A DNA stretch of 64,000 nucleotides, taken from contig NZ_CP107853.1 of the NCBI RefSeq assembly GCF_036013525.1, positions 5,208,001 through 5,272,000 of the forward strand, read 5' to 3'. The position numbers were made by a program, and so were the translations under genes. The first letter of the stretch is position 1. Each line of letters starts with the position of its first letter. The notes beneath the pieces are model-generated. The model was not told the origin of the DNA and made no database searches. It was given only the letters and a program-made list of their open reading frames with translations. This stretch comes from Nonomuraea sp. NBC_00507. Lineage in GTDB: Bacteria; Actinomycetota; Actinomycetes; Streptosporangiales; Streptosporangiaceae. This document shows, one piece after another, positions 43,934-54,614 of the stretch.

Positions 43934-44016
43934 GCCGCAGTGCTGCGGTGCAGTCCCATGGCCTGGTGCAGGGCAGTCTGGCCGCAGCGCTGCGGTGCCA
44001 TTCCGTGGCCTGGTGC
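43934..44016. repeat. Two 36-base copies each with a 14-bp palindrome
   Basis: Copies at 43934-43969 and 43981-44016 share GCCGCAGYGCTGCGGTGC...TGGCCTGGTGC. Each contains CCGCAGYGCTGCGG, perfect palindrome in the second copy. They lie in the spacer between the cyclase and ettA genes. Confidence 0.75.
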
Positions 44017-44124
44017 TGCCATCTGATGGTGTCGCCCAGCGGCCGGCCTGGTCGTGTTGGGGCCTGGGGCGCTCCTGGGGAGGAGCGGCGGAAGCCCGGG
44101 TCGGGAGCCCCTAAGCTAGAGGAC

Positions 44125-45789
<1,665 letters not shown>

Positions 45790-45800
45790 GTCGCGCGAAT

Positions 45801-45844
45801 CAACAGGCGTGTGAGCGGCCGGCCCGCCGCTCACACGCCTGTTG
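45801..45844. terminator. Terminator after ettA
   Basis: An 18-bp perfect stem (CAACAGGCGTGTGAGCGG with CCGCTCACACGCCTGTTG) and an 8-base GC loop, 11 bases after the stop. Only a short T-containing tail follows. A partial copy of the arm (GTGTGAGCGG) lies just downstream at 45847. Confidence 0.8.
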
Positions 45845-45943
45845 TCGTGTGAGCGGCGGACATGTCCACCCACGGCGCCGACTTCGAGACCGCTCAACCG
45901 CGGCAACGGCGTCGCCAGTCCTTGAGGGTCTCCTCAGCCCCGC

Positions 45944-46013
45944 GTCCGCGTGCTGGAGTCCGCGTGCTGGAGTCCGCGTGCTGGAGTCCTCGCCCTCGAG
46001 TCCGCGTCCTGGA
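45944..46013. repeat. 14-base tandem repeat (five units)
   Basis: Units GTCCGCGTGCTGGA x3, then GTCCTCGCCCTCGA and GTCCGCGTCCTGGA. Not a multiple of three, so it is not selected for coding. Confidence 0.85.
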
Positions 46014-46108
46014 GTCCCGACCGACCGCCCCCACCCGGCCTCCTCGGCGGGGGAGACGATTTGGACCGACTATCCGGGAAAGGTCACTAATAAGGGGAGG
46101 GATACACG

Positions 46109-46360
46109 ATGGCGAAGTTCATGGACGTGCACACCGGATTCGCCGGCGCGACGGAGGGCCAGTTGCGCGAGGAGCACGAGCGGGACCTGGCGATCGAGGA
46201 ATCCGAGGGCGTGCACTTCGAGCACGCCTGGCTCGACCCGGAGTCGGGCAAGGTGTTCTGCCTGTCGACCGGGCCGTCCAAGGAGGCGGTCCTGCGGGTG
46301 CACGAGCAGGCCGGGCACCCGACGAACGAGATTTACGAGGTTCCCGTCGAGATCGGATAG
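46109..46360 (+). CDS. SCO4226-like nickel-binding protein (DUF4242)
   Basis: An 83-residue ferredoxin-like-fold protein (MAKFMDVHTGFAGATEGQLR; EESEGVHFEHAWLDPESGKV; HEQAGHPTNEIYEVPVEIG). It closely follows the pattern of SCO4226 of Streptomyces coelicolor, whose structure showed nickel bound by His residues. The VHFEH and EQAGHP motifs contain candidate ligands. GGGGAGGG precedes the ATG. Function in vivo is unknown. Ends 4 bases before the convergent NUDIX gene. Confidence 0.85.
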   Translation: MAKFMDVHTGFAGATEGQLREEHERDLAIEESEGVHFEHAWLDPESGKVFCLSTGPSKEAVLRVHEQAGHPTNEIYEVPVEIG

Positions 46361-46364
46361 CGCG

Positions 46365-46811
46365 CTAAAGGAGCCGGCCGGTCCGGTGGAGCTGGTCGAA
46401 AATGATCTGATCGACCGGGGCCACGCGGTCCCGGTCGGCGTACGTGAGCCAGACCACCTCGTCGATCTCGCTGCTCGGCGTCGGAGTGCCCTGGTGCCGG
46501 GCGGTGTAGCAGATCATCCGCACGATGACCCCGTCAGGGTGACTGTCGGCCTGCGCCTCGAACGTACCGAAGTGCGCCGCGCTGCTCGGGACGATGGCGA
46601 CGGCGAGCTCCTCGTCGATCTCCCTGACCAGGGTGTCGAGGTCGCTCTCACCCGGTTCCCGTTTGCCGCCGGGCAGGTAGTAGACGTCCTTGCCGCGCGA
46701 TCGGGTGCTGAGGATCTTCCGGTCCTCCAGGTGGATCCAGGCGACTTTGTCGAAGATCGTGGTCAATGCCGTCCTTCCGTTCGTGCTCATGGGCGCCTGC
46801 CGGCCCTTCAT
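46365..46811 (-). CDS. NUDIX hydrolase
   Basis: A 148-residue NUDIX protein with the box GGKREPGESDLDTLVREIDE followed by EL (G-x5-E-x7-REUxEE). Such enzymes hydrolyse nucleoside diphosphate derivatives. AGGAGG lies 8 bases upstream of the ATG at 46811; a second ATG at 46790 is possible. Divergent from a TetR gene. Confidence 0.87.
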   Translation of the reverse strand: MKGRQAPMSTNGRTALTTIFDKVAWIHLEDRKILSTRSRGKDVYYLPGGKREPGESDLDTLVREIDEELAVAIVPSSAAHFGTFEAQADSHPDGVIVRMICYTARHQGTPTPSSEIDEVVWLTYADRDRVAPVDQIIFDQLHRTGRLL

Positions 46812-46867
46812 GCCATGATCCTCCTACCGGCACGCGTCGCGCTGGAAACATGACGTCGTAGAGCGGG

Positions 46868-46877
46868 ATTCTAGAAT
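46868..46877. promoter_or_regulatory. Palindrome between NUDIX and TetR genes
   Basis: ATTCTAGAAT is a perfect 10-bp palindrome 22 bases before the TetR start, within an AT-rich patch. Candidate autoregulatory operator. Confidence 0.35.
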
Positions 46878-46899
46878 TAGTCAGCGGTACGATCCCCTC

Positions 46900-47511
46900 A
46901 TGGCACGTAAGTCCTCGTGGGAGTGGAGCCGTACGGCACAGACCCGCAAGAGCATGCTCCAGGCGGCACGCGAGGTCTTCAGCGAGCACGGATTCGCCGA
47001 CTCCAGCGTCTCCGAGGTGGTCGCCCGCGCCGGGTCCAGCGTCGGCAGCCTCTACCACCACTTCGGCGGCAAGACCGAGTTGTTCCTCGCTCTCTACGAG
47101 GACCACCAGGCGGCGCACGAGCAGGCGTCGGCGGCCAGCGTGGCCGCAGCCAAGAAGGCCGGGGTGGACGATCCGGTCGAGTTGCTGATCGCGGGGGCGA
47201 GGGCGTACCTCGACGGGGCCTGGGAGCGGCGGGACCTGGCCAGGTTGTTCATCGACGGGGATGGGCCGCCCGGGTTCGAGCTGATCCGCCGGACCAGAGG
47301 GCGGGAGTGGGTACGCCAGAACGCCGTGCTGCTCGGCGCCGGTGGGGATCCGCTCGACCGGTTCACCGTGGCCGTGTTGACCAGCATCATCGGGGAGGCC
47401 GCCCGCGAGGTCGCCACCTCCGACACGGAGGACGAGGCACGCGAGGTCATCGAGGCCGCGATGGCCCTGATCCGCCGGCTCGACCCGCTGAAGGTCCTCG
47501 AAGACGGCTGA
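46900..47511 (+). CDS. TetR-family regulator
   Basis: A 203-residue TetR protein: MLQAAREVFSEHGFADSSVS and VVARAGSSVGSLYHHFGGKT form the helix-turn-helix. The C-terminal half is not assignable. Followed after ~70 bases by a thioesterase-MFS pair that it may control. Confidence 0.88.
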   Translation: MARKSSWEWSRTAQTRKSMLQAAREVFSEHGFADSSVSEVVARAGSSVGSLYHHFGGKTELFLALYEDHQAAHEQASAASVAAAKKAGVDDPVELLIAGARAYLDGAWERRDLARLFIDGDGPPGFELIRRTRGREWVRQNAVLLGAGGDPLDRFTVAVLTSIIGEAAREVATSDTEDEAREVIEAAMALIRRLDPLKVLEDG

Positions 47512-47580
47512 CCCACGGCTGAGGGGTGACGGGCCAGGCGCCGGGGGCGGCATGGTTACCGCCGACGGGGGGCCGATACG

Positions 47581-48009
47581 GTGGCGGACGTGGTTGAACG
47601 TACCCCGGCCCAGCGGCACACCTATCCCCGCACGGTGAGATTCGCCGACATCGACTCCCAAGGCCATGTGAACAACGTGCGCTTCCTCGACTACCTGGAG
47701 GACGCCCGCTTCGGCATGTTCGCCATCGACCTCCACAACGCGGGTGAGGAGCCGTTCAAAGGCCTGGTCGTGACCCGACACGAGATCGACTACCGTCGCC
47801 CGCTCGGCTTCCGCCCCGACCCGGTGCGGGTGGAGACCTGGGTGGAGGAGATCAGACCGGTACGGTTCACCCTGCGCTACGAGATCCGCGACGACGACCA
47901 GGTCTACGTCACAGCCATGTCGGTCATCGCCGCGTACGACGTCGAGCGGGCCGCCCCGCGCAGGCTCAGCGAGAGCGAGCTGGCTTACCTCAAACGTTTC
48001 TCCGTATGA
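47581..48009 (+). CDS. Acyl-CoA thioesterase (4HBT/hotdog)
   Basis: A 142-residue hotdog protein with the 4-hydroxybenzoyl-CoA thioesterase signature RFADIDSQGHVNNVRFLDYL (Asp at ~23). It hydrolyses acyl-CoA thioesters; the chain is unknown. GTG 47581 and 47590 are both possible starts. Its TGA overlaps the MFS start in ATGA, so the two are coupled. Confidence 0.87.
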   Translation: MADVVERTPAQRHTYPRTVRFADIDSQGHVNNVRFLDYLEDARFGMFAIDLHNAGEEPFKGLVVTRHEIDYRRPLGFRPDPVRVETWVEEIRPVRFTLRYEIRDDDQVYVTAMSVIAAYDVERAAPRRLSESELAYLKRFSV

Positions 48010-49169
48010 GGCGCTGGTGGATGCTGGCGCTGGGCGTCAACGCCCATGCCAGTGTCACCTTGGGGTTGTTCGCCCTGCCCCTGGTCATGCCGGAAATCAT
48101 GCGACATTTCGGTGTGTCGCTGACGGTGGCGGGAATCATGGCGAACGCCCCGGCCTTTGGCATCCTCCTCGCCCTCGTCGCCTGGGGAGCGCTCGCCGAC
48201 CGGCACGGCGAGCGGCTGGTCCTGGGCATCGGCGTGAGTCTGGCCGCCGTGTCATTCGCCGCCGTCGCGTTCGTCGACCGGGCATGGGCCGTGGTCGTGT
48301 TGCTCGCCCTGGCCGGCGCGGCGGGCTCGGCCGCGATGGTCGGCGGCGGGCGGATCGTGCTGCGCTGGTTCCAGCCCCCCGAGCGCGGCGTCGCCATGGG
48401 CCTGCGCCAAGTCTCGTTCACGCTCGGCATGGCCGTCGGCGCGTTCACGCTGCCGCCCGTCGCCCGGGCGCACGGCCTGCCCGGCGTGCTCCTGGTCTGT
48501 GCGGGCACGAGCCTGCTCGCCGCCGTGCTGGCCGCGATCTTCCTGGCCGAGCCGCCGCACGAGCTCGCCGGCCGCGGCACGTCGCCGGCGGGCTCGCCGT
48601 ACCGGCAACCGGCGTTGTGGCGGGTGCACGCCACCAGCGCGTTGCACGTGGTGCCGCAGATCGTGGTCAGCACGTACGGCGTGAGCTGCCTGGTCGAGCT
48701 CTACGGCTGGGACGATGTGGAGGCCGGGCGCTTGTTCGGCGTGGCGGCGATCGGCGGGGCCGTCATCCGCATCGCGGCGGGGCGGTGGTCCGACCGGACG
48801 GGGCTGCGCATGCGGCCCCTGCTGCTGATCACGTTCGCCAATGTCGGCGTGCTGGCGCTGCTGGCCGGCGGGACGCTCACCCGCACCTGGCTCGGGCCCG
48901 CGATGCTCGCGCTGGCCGCGGTGATGACCGTGGCCGGCAACGGGCTCGCCTACCTGGCGGCGGGCGAGCTCGCCGGCCCCGCGTCGGCGGGCAGGGTGCT
49001 CGGCACCCACAACACCATCCAGAACTCCGTTTCCCTGGTCGCCACTCCGCTGGCCGGGGTGTTGATGGAGAGCGTGGGGTTCTGGGCGGGCTTCGCGGCG
49101 GGGCTGGTGTTCACGCTGCTGTCCGTGCCCGTCGTCCCCGTTCGCAGCGAGCGCCCTAAGGGCTTATGA
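48006..49169 (+). CDS. MFS transporter
   Basis: A 387-residue protein with 12 predicted membrane helices and the loop 2-3 motif GALADRHGERLVLG (GxLaDrxGrkxxl type). Conserved GMAVGAFTLPPV fits motif C-like regions of antiporters or nitrate/oxalate type carriers. Coupled to the thioesterase gene, and overlaps the convergent GH13 gene by 6 bases. Confidence 0.88.
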   Translation: MRRWWMLALGVNAHASVTLGLFALPLVMPEIMRHFGVSLTVAGIMANAPAFGILLALVAWGALADRHGERLVLGIGVSLAAVSFAAVAFVDRAWAVVVLLALAGAAGSAAMVGGGRIVLRWFQPPERGVAMGLRQVSFTLGMAVGAFTLPPVARAHGLPGVLLVCAGTSLLAAVLAAIFLAEPPHELAGRGTSPAGSPYRQPALWRVHATSALHVVPQIVVSTYGVSCLVELYGWDDVEAGRLFGVAAIGGAVIRIAAGRWSDRTGLRMRPLLLITFANVGVLALLAGGTLTRTWLGPAMLALAAVMTVAGNGLAYLAAGELAGPASAGRVLGTHNTIQNSVSLVATPLAGVLMESVGFWAGFAAGLVFTLLSVPVVPVRSERPKGL

Positions 49170-50678
49170 CGACAACCACACGGCCGTGTCGGGCGGCAGC
49201 AGGTCCCGCTTGAGCGGCCCGCTCGCCATCAGCACGGTGTCGTGCTCGGGCAGGCGTACCGGCCGGGTGCCGCAGTTGATCGCGCAGATCAACCGGCCGC
49301 GGGTGAAGAAAAGCGCACCCTCGGGAGAGTCCAGCCACTCCAAGGTGTAAGGAATTTCCCTCACCACGTCCCGGCGGCAGGCCAGCGCCCGCCTGTAGAA
49401 CTCGAGCGTCGAGTCGGCGTCCCCCTCCTGCTTCTCAACGCTCAGCTCGGCGAACGTCGCCGGCTGCGGCAGCCACGGCTCCACCCCGCCCGGGGCGAAC
49501 CCGTACGAGGGCGTGTCCACCGTCCACGGGATCGGCACCCGGCACCCGTCCCGCCCGGGCAGCTTGCCCTCCGACTGGAAGAACACCGGGTCCTGCCTGG
49601 CCTCCGCCGGCAGGTCGGTCACCTCGGGCAGCCCCAGCTCCTCGCCCTGGTAGAGATAGGCGGAGCCGGGCAGGGCCAGCATGGTCAGCAGCGCCGCCCT
49701 GGCCCGCGCGAGGCCGGTGCCGGGGTCGGCCGTCTCGTAGCGGGTGCGGTGCCGTACGACGTCGTGGTTGGACAGCACCCAGGTCGCGAACGGCACGGTG
49801 CCGAGCGTGTCGTCGATGACCTTCTTGAACGCCGTCGGCGACCACGGCGCCTGCAGCCAGGCGAAGTTGAAGCTCTGCTGCAGCTCGTCGGGACGCACGT
49901 AGAGGGCGAGGTCCTCGGAGCTGTCGGTCCACACCTCGCCCACGGCCATGCGCTCGCCCGGATAGCTGTCGAGCAGCCGCCGCCAGTCGCGGTAGACGTT
50001 GTGCACCTCGGGCTGTCCCCACACCGGGGAGACCGCCTTGAACGACTGGTCGCCGACGTCCGGCAGGCCCGCCGCCTTGTACAGGCCCATCGCCACGTCG
50101 ATGCGGAACCCGTCCACGCCCCGGTCCAGCCAGAACCGGAGGATGTCCAGGAACTCCCGGTGCACCTCGGGATTGCGCCAGTTGAAGTCGGGCTGCCCGG
50201 GAGCGAACAGATGCAGGTAGTGCTGGCCGTCCGCCACCCGCGTCCAGGCAGGGCCGCTGAAGGTGGACTGCCAGTTGTTGATCGTGTCGCGGAAGATGTA
50301 TCGGTCACGGCCCTCGCCCCGCAGCGCCGCCTGGAACCAGGGATGCTCGGAGGAACTGTGGTTGGGCACGATGTCCACCAGCACCCTGAGCCCCAGCTCG
50401 TGCGCGTCGGCGACCAGCGCGTCGAAGTCGGCCAGCGAGCCGAACAGCGGATTGACGCCGCGGTAGTCGCTCACGTCGTAGCCCCCGTCGGCCATGGGGG
50501 AGGGGTAGAACGGCGTCAGCCAGATGGCGTCGACCCCCAGCCGTCGCAGGTACGGCAGGTGTTGCCGCACCCCGGCCAGGTCGCCGACGCCGTCTCCCGA
50601 GGCGTCGGCGAAGCTGCGAACATAGATCTCGTAGACGACGGCATCACGCCACCAGGGGATATCCATGTGGCGTCTCAT
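49164..50678 (-). CDS. GH13 alpha-glucosidase/oligo-glucosidase
   Basis: A 504-residue alpha-amylase-family enzyme. Region I VDIVPNHSS, region II DGFRIDVAMG (nucleophile Asp), region III GEVWTD (acid/base Glu) and region IV LSNHDVVRH are all present. It best fits alpha-glucosidases/oligo-1,6-glucosidases of intracellular maltodextrin use; no signal peptide. ATG 50678 or 50666 may start it. Third gene of a probable operon with globin and MscS. Confidence 0.92.
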   Translation of the reverse strand: MRRHMDIPWWRDAVVYEIYVRSFADASGDGVGDLAGVRQHLPYLRRLGVDAIWLTPFYPSPMADGGYDVSDYRGVNPLFGSLADFDALVADAHELGLRVLVDIVPNHSSSEHPWFQAALRGEGRDRYIFRDTINNWQSTFSGPAWTRVADGQHYLHLFAPGQPDFNWRNPEVHREFLDILRFWLDRGVDGFRIDVAMGLYKAAGLPDVGDQSFKAVSPVWGQPEVHNVYRDWRRLLDSYPGERMAVGEVWTDSSEDLALYVRPDELQQSFNFAWLQAPWSPTAFKKVIDDTLGTVPFATWVLSNHDVVRHRTRYETADPGTGLARARAALLTMLALPGSAYLYQGEELGLPEVTDLPAEARQDPVFFQSEGKLPGRDGCRVPIPWTVDTPSYGFAPGGVEPWLPQPATFAELSVEKQEGDADSTLEFYRRALACRRDVVREIPYTLEWLDSPEGALFFTRGRLICAINCGTRPVRLPEHDTVLMASGPLKRDLLPPDTAVWLSS

Positions 50679-50684
50679 GCCCCG

Positions 50685-51071
50685 TTATACGGCTGAGTTC
50701 ACCAGGCTGTGGGCCGCGTAGACCAGATAGTCCCAGAGCTTGGTCTCCAGCTCGTCCGGGAGATCGAGCGAGTCGACCGCGTCCCGCATGTGCCGCAGCC
50801 AGGCGTCCCGCTCCGGCTCGCCGATCACGAACGGCATGTGCCGCATGCGCAGCCGCGGGTGGCCGCGCTGCTCGCTGTAGGTCTTGGGGCCACCCCAGTA
50901 TTGGATCAGGAAGCCCCGCAGCCGCTCCTCGGCGCCCGTCAGGTCGGGCTCCGGGTAGAGCGGCCGCAGCACCGGGTCTTCGGCGACCCCCTCGTAGAAG
51001 CGGTGCACGAGGCGGCGGAAGGTCTCCTCGCCTCCGACGGCGTCGTAGAAGGAGGTCTCAGTCACGCTCAT
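50685..51071 (-). CDS. glbO: Group II truncated haemoglobin (TrHbO-like)
   Basis: A 128-residue globin of the 2-on-2 group II type: [20 protein letters not shown] at the start, [20 protein letters not shown], and [13 protein letters not shown] with the proximal His. Actinobacterial GlbO binds O2 and is linked to redox stress. It lies 4 bases after mscS-like and 6 bases before the GH13 gene. Confidence 0.92.
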   Translation of the reverse strand: MSVTETSFYDAVGGEETFRRLVHRFYEGVAEDPVLRPLYPEPDLTGAEERLRGFLIQYWGGPKTYSEQRGHPRLRMRHMPFVIGEPERDAWLRHMRDAVDSLDLPDELETKLWDYLVYAAHSLVNSAV

Positions 51072-51075
51072 TAGC

Positions 51076-52068
51076 TTATGCGGTGGGGACCATCGTGATG
51101 CCCGCGGCGTCGAGCGCGGCCTTGACCCTGAGCCTGAGCTCCCTGGCCACCTCCGCCTGGGCGGAGGGCAGCGTCTTGGCGGTGATGCGGAACACCAGCG
51201 AGCTGTCCGACAGCTGCTCCACGCCGAACACCTTCGGCTGCTCCACGATCTTGGCCTCGCGCAGCTCGGGGTCGGCCCAGATCTCCTCCGCGACGTGCTC
51301 CAGCAGCACCTTCACGCTCACGATGTCGGCGTCGTAGGCCACCGGCACGTCCATGTACGCCCGCGACCAGCCCTGCGACTCGTTGCCCACCCTGGTGATC
51401 GTGCCGTTGCGGACATACCAGACGCGGCCGTCCACGTCGCGCAGCCTGGTGACGCGCAGCGTCACGGCCTCGACCGTGCCTACGGCGGGGCCCACGTCGA
51501 TCACGTCGCCGACGCCGTACTGGTCCTCCAGCAACATGAACATGCCCGCGATGAAGTCCTTGACCAACTCCTGAGCACCGAAGCCGATGGCCACGCCGAG
51601 AATGCCGACGCTGGTCAGCAGCGGCGCGATCGGGACGGTGAGCCGCTCGAGCACGGTCAACGCCGCGGTGCCCATGATGACGATCGAGGCGACGTGCTTG
51701 AGCACCGACCCCATCGTCTCGGCCCGCTGCTTGCGCCGCTCGTGCAGCAGCGCGTCGATGCCGTCGGTCGCGGCGGCCCTGCGGAACCTGTTCGTGAGCG
51801 AGCCACCTGTCGCCGCGCGACTGACCACCCGCGCGATCACCTTGTGGGCGATCTTGCGGATCACGAACGCGAGCACGACGATCAGCACGATCACGATCGC
51901 GCTCGACACCAACCCCGCCCAAGGTGCATTCCCAAACATCCCGACCAGGCTAGAGCAAAGCGGGTCGTCTGTGCAGGTCGTGGCCATCTGCTGAGCCACT
52001 TTGTCCATGTCGGGAAGGCCTGATGGCGTCGACTCGGGCGGTGGCGACGGCGTCACCAGCAGTAACAC
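51076..52068 (-). CDS. MscS-family mechanosensitive channel
   Basis: A 330-residue small-conductance channel: membrane helices at ~50-70 ([20 protein letters not shown]) and two more, pore-lining helix [20 protein letters not shown] and the beta domain ([20 protein letters not shown]). The GTG at 52068 has GGAGGGGG upstream and gives a Pro-rich N-terminus; its second codon is the rare TTA. A later ATG (52008) is possible. First gene of the MscS-globin-GH13 unit. Confidence 0.87.
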   Translation of the reverse strand: MLLLVTPSPPPESTPSGLPDMDKVAQQMATTCTDDPLCSSLVGMFGNAPWAGLVSSAIVIVLIVVLAFVIRKIAHKVIARVVSRAATGGSLTNRFRRAAATDGIDALLHERRKQRAETMGSVLKHVASIVIMGTAALTVLERLTVPIAPLLTSVGILGVAIGFGAQELVKDFIAGMFMLLEDQYGVGDVIDVGPAVGTVEAVTLRVTRLRDVDGRVWYVRNGTITRVGNESQGWSRAYMDVPVAYDADIVSVKVLLEHVAEEIWADPELREAKIVEQPKVFGVEQLSDSSLVFRITAKTLPSAQAEVARELRLRVKAALDAAGITMVPTA

Positions 52069-52503
52069 TGAGTGGATCCCCCTCCGGAAGCGGTTCGGCC
52101 CGGCTGCTTGGACCGTTTCGATCTCGATCCAAAATACCGCCGACCGAACCGCCCGCCGTCACATCACGCCGGGGAAGACGGGGTCGCCTGCTCTCTGGGC
52201 CGCGGAGGGAGAGAGCCGGCGCTCCGGTGACGGACGGCTCGGAGCAGGACACACACCCGGAAGCATGTCCCGCGCCGGTTCCGAGAGGGATCCCTCAAAC
52301 ACCCGCCCGGCGGACCGGTCGGGTGGCTTGGTGCGTACGGGTGCGAGCCGTACGGAAGGTCACGCGATGAAAAGCGGAACCGGCGGAGTGACCAGGGCCC
52401 CGGAATACCAGGACCCTCCGCACCGGTCACCCCGCCGGCTCCGTATGGCCGCGGTGGGTGCGGTGAGCCGCGGTGGCTGCGCTCCACCCGGATCACCGCG
52501 TCG
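52069..52503. other. Intergenic region with long hairpin
   Basis: About 435 bases; open frames here are antisense shadows. It has the MscS promoter region and one long inverted repeat (52380-52438). Nothing else could be supported. Confidence 0.6.
52380..52438. terminator. Long inverted repeat downstream of the small orphan gene
   Basis: CCGGCGGAGTGACC pairs with GGTCACCCCGCCGG (one mismatch), loop 31 bases. It lies ~65 bases after the minus-strand orphan gene and may terminate it. Confidence 0.4.
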
Positions 52504-52788
52504 TCACTCTCCCACCGCGGCGAGCACACGGGCGACCTTCGTCGCCGCACCGGCCGGGTCGTCGGCCGTGTGCATCCGCTCGCCCCAGGACCAGCAGTAC
52601 CACCAGTCCGGGATGTCGGACACGGCTGTCGGCCGACAGGTCACGTTCTCGGACAGGCTGGTCGCGTTCGGGTTGATCACCCGTACGAACCGGCGCCCGC
52701 TCTGCGCTCTGACCACTCGTGCGAGCAAGCCGAGCGCGCCGAGTTCGGCCACGAGACGCTCCAATAGCTCGAAGTCGTCGTCCCCCAC
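52504..52788 (-). CDS. Small conserved-looking protein of unknown function
   Basis: A 94-residue protein starting at GTG 52788 with GGGAGGA 8 bases upstream. The sequence (DDDFELLERLVAELGALGLL, FVRVINPNATSLSENVTCRP, DIPDWWYCWSWGERMHTADD) is soluble, slightly acidic and has a WWYCWSWG core. It resembles small partner proteins encoded beside TPR/HTH regulators in Streptosporangiales, but I cannot name a family. Divergent from the TPR regulator. Confidence 0.6.
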   Translation of the reverse strand: MGDDDFELLERLVAELGALGLLARVVRAQSGRRFVRVINPNATSLSENVTCRPTAVSDIPDWWYCWSWGERMHTADDPAGAATKVARVLAAVGE

Positions 52789-53063
52789 CGTTCTCGTCCT
52801 CCCTACGATCGCTGCTGGTGGGCCAAAGATGTCTCATGTCGGCGGCGGACGCAACGCGTGGTTCCTCGCTACAGGGAGTTGCTTTTCCCTCGTGGGTTGT
52901 AAGAAACAGCCCCTCGGAGGACGATCCTTAACCGTAATCTGGAGAACGGCGTTTCCAAGCCGCCCTCATTGCTTCATAGTCATGGGTAGGCGCACAGCAA
53001 CCTGGCGACTACCATCAGTCACCAGTTGTGGACCGGTCGAGACTTGCGTTGAGAGGGGCCGGG

Positions 53064-54614
53064 ATGACCGGCAGGCAGCACAGGGAGACGGAGATCGCGC
53101 GACGGATCCGGGCCGCGGGCCTGGCCGCCGGGCGCACGTCGGCCCAGATAGCTGATGAAATCCATGAGGCGTGCACGACCCACTTCAGCACGACCCGCAT
53201 CAAGGCGCACCGTCTGTCCCAAGGAATCGCGCTGGCCGATGTCATCGAGCAGGTCAGAGCCCTGTTCGAGCGTGACAAGAAGCCGATGCCGGGGATCGGC
53301 GAGACGCTCCTGTCGGCGTACGAGAGCGGGCTCAAGCGTCCCGGACCCGAATACCTGCACTACTTGTGCACCGTCTACCGCGTCGAGCCGGCCTCGCTCG
53401 GCTACGAGGGGCCGTGCATCTGCGGCCACGGCCATCGGATGCCTGCCCTGAACGGTGAGGTGCGCGAACGCGCCCCGGTCTTGCCGATGGAGCGCGAGCT
53501 CGTCATCCATCCGATGGGGCCCGACCCGGACGCCCAGGAAGACGAGAACATTCTTCGCCGCATGCTCTTAAATCTTCTCAACGTGGACACCTCCCCCCTT
53601 GCGGAGCTCGACGGTCCTGTTCTCGGAGCCTGCGAGGGCATCAGGCGCCGGATGGACGAGACCCTCGTGTCGGCCACCGTGTCGGCGGCGATGCTGGACC
53701 AGTGGGAGGAGGCGACGAGTAGTTTCGGCCGCCAATACACCACGACGGCCCCGCTGCGACTGCTGTGCGACGTGCTGCTGGAGCTCAGCGCCGTGCGCAC
53801 GGCCATGTCCCGCCGCCAGCCGACGGACCTGGCCGAACGCCTGTGCAGGATGGCCGCCCAGCTGTCCGGGCTGAGCGGCATGATTCTGATCAACCTCGGC
53901 GATCATCGGCTGGCCCGCGCGTTCTTCCGCACCGGGCGCACCGCGGCCGACGAGACGGGCGATCGCGCGCTGCGTGCGTGGGTGTGCGCCCGCGAGTCTC
54001 TCGTCCCCCTCTACTTCGGCGACGCCCGTGAGGCGCTGCACTTGGCCAAGAAGAGCCGGGACCTGGCCGGCTCGATGCCGTGCCCGGCACAGGCCATGGC
54101 GCCGGTCGTCGAGGCCAGGGCGCTGGCCATGATGTCCGGGGCGGACAGCAAGAAAGAGGTCGTCGACCAGGCCAAGCGCGCGCTGGCCCGGGCCAGGAAC
54201 GCCTTCTCTCACATGCGCGAGGAGGACCAGGAGGACGTGGCGTTCGGCTACACCGAGAAGCAGCTCTTCTTCTACCAGGGCGACGTGCTCACCAAGCTGG
54301 GCCAGACGATCGAGGCGGAGGTGGTTCTCGACCAGGCCCTGACCAAATACGAGGACCACATCGTCGACCAGACGCTGATCAGGCTCGACCAGGCGCAGTG
54401 CCGCCTCATCGACGGCGACGTCGACGAGGCGCTCTCCATCGGCACCAAGGCGCTGCGGCTGGTGGGCGACGAATACCTGACCGATTTCATCGTGCGTCCG
54501 GCCCTGGCGCTGGAGCAGGCGATCATGTCCAAGAACGCCAACGCTCCAGGGCTCGAAGATTTCCGGTCCGCGTTGCGGCGGTCCAAGAACCAAGTGAAAG
54601 GGGGCGGTGCATGA
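53064..54614 (+). CDS. HTH regulator with TPR-like C-terminal half
   Basis: A 516-residue regulator. The N-terminal ~115 residues contain helix-turn-helix-like segments (SAQIADEIHEACTTHFSTTR; LLSAYESGLKRPGPEYLHYL) followed by a Cys/His motif CICGHGHRM. From ~residue 200 the chain is helical and TPR-like (AERLCRMAAQLSGLSGMILI, AEVVLDQALTKYEDHIVDQT). ATG 53064 with GAGAGGGG upstream is preferred over GTG 53028. It carries a TTA codon at 53568. Its stop overlaps the GNAT start in ATGA. Confidence 0.75.
   Translation: MTGRQHRETEIARRIRAAGLAAGRTSAQIADEIHEACTTHFSTTRIKAHRLSQGIALADVIEQVRALFERDKKPMPGIGETLLSAYESGLKRPGPEYLHYLCTVYRVEPASLGYEGPCICGHGHRMPALNGEVRERAPVLPMERELVIHPMGPDPDAQEDENILRRMLLNLLNVDTSPLAELDGPVLGACEGIRRRMDETLVSATVSAAMLDQWEEATSSFGRQYTTTAPLRLLCDVLLELSAVRTAMSRRQPTDLAERLCRMAAQLSGLSGMILINLGDHRLARAFFRTGRTAADETGDRALRAWVCARESLVPLYFGDAREALHLAKKSRDLAGSMPCPAQAMAPVVEARALAMMSGADSKKEVVDQAKRALARARNAFSHMREEDQEDVAFGYTEKQLFFYQGDVLTKLGQTIEAEVVLDQALTKYEDHIVDQTLIRLDQAQCRLIDGDVDEALSIGTKALRLVGDEYLTDFIVRPALALEQAIMSKNANAPGLEDFRSALRRSKNQVKGGGA

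Larger units (their letters stand above)
45790..46108. other. Intergenic region with terminator and tandem repeat
   Basis: About 320 bases without a gene. It contains the ettA terminator, a 14-base tandem repeat and, close to its end, the GGGGAGGG ribosome site of the next gene. Frames crossing it are artefacts of the repeat. Confidence 0.7.

Noticed and set aside
52001..53155. Long plus-strand frame of 384 codons over the MscS-to-regulator spacer
   Set aside because: It is antisense to the 94-residue gene and parts of the spacer, with atypical codon positions for GC; no start signal.
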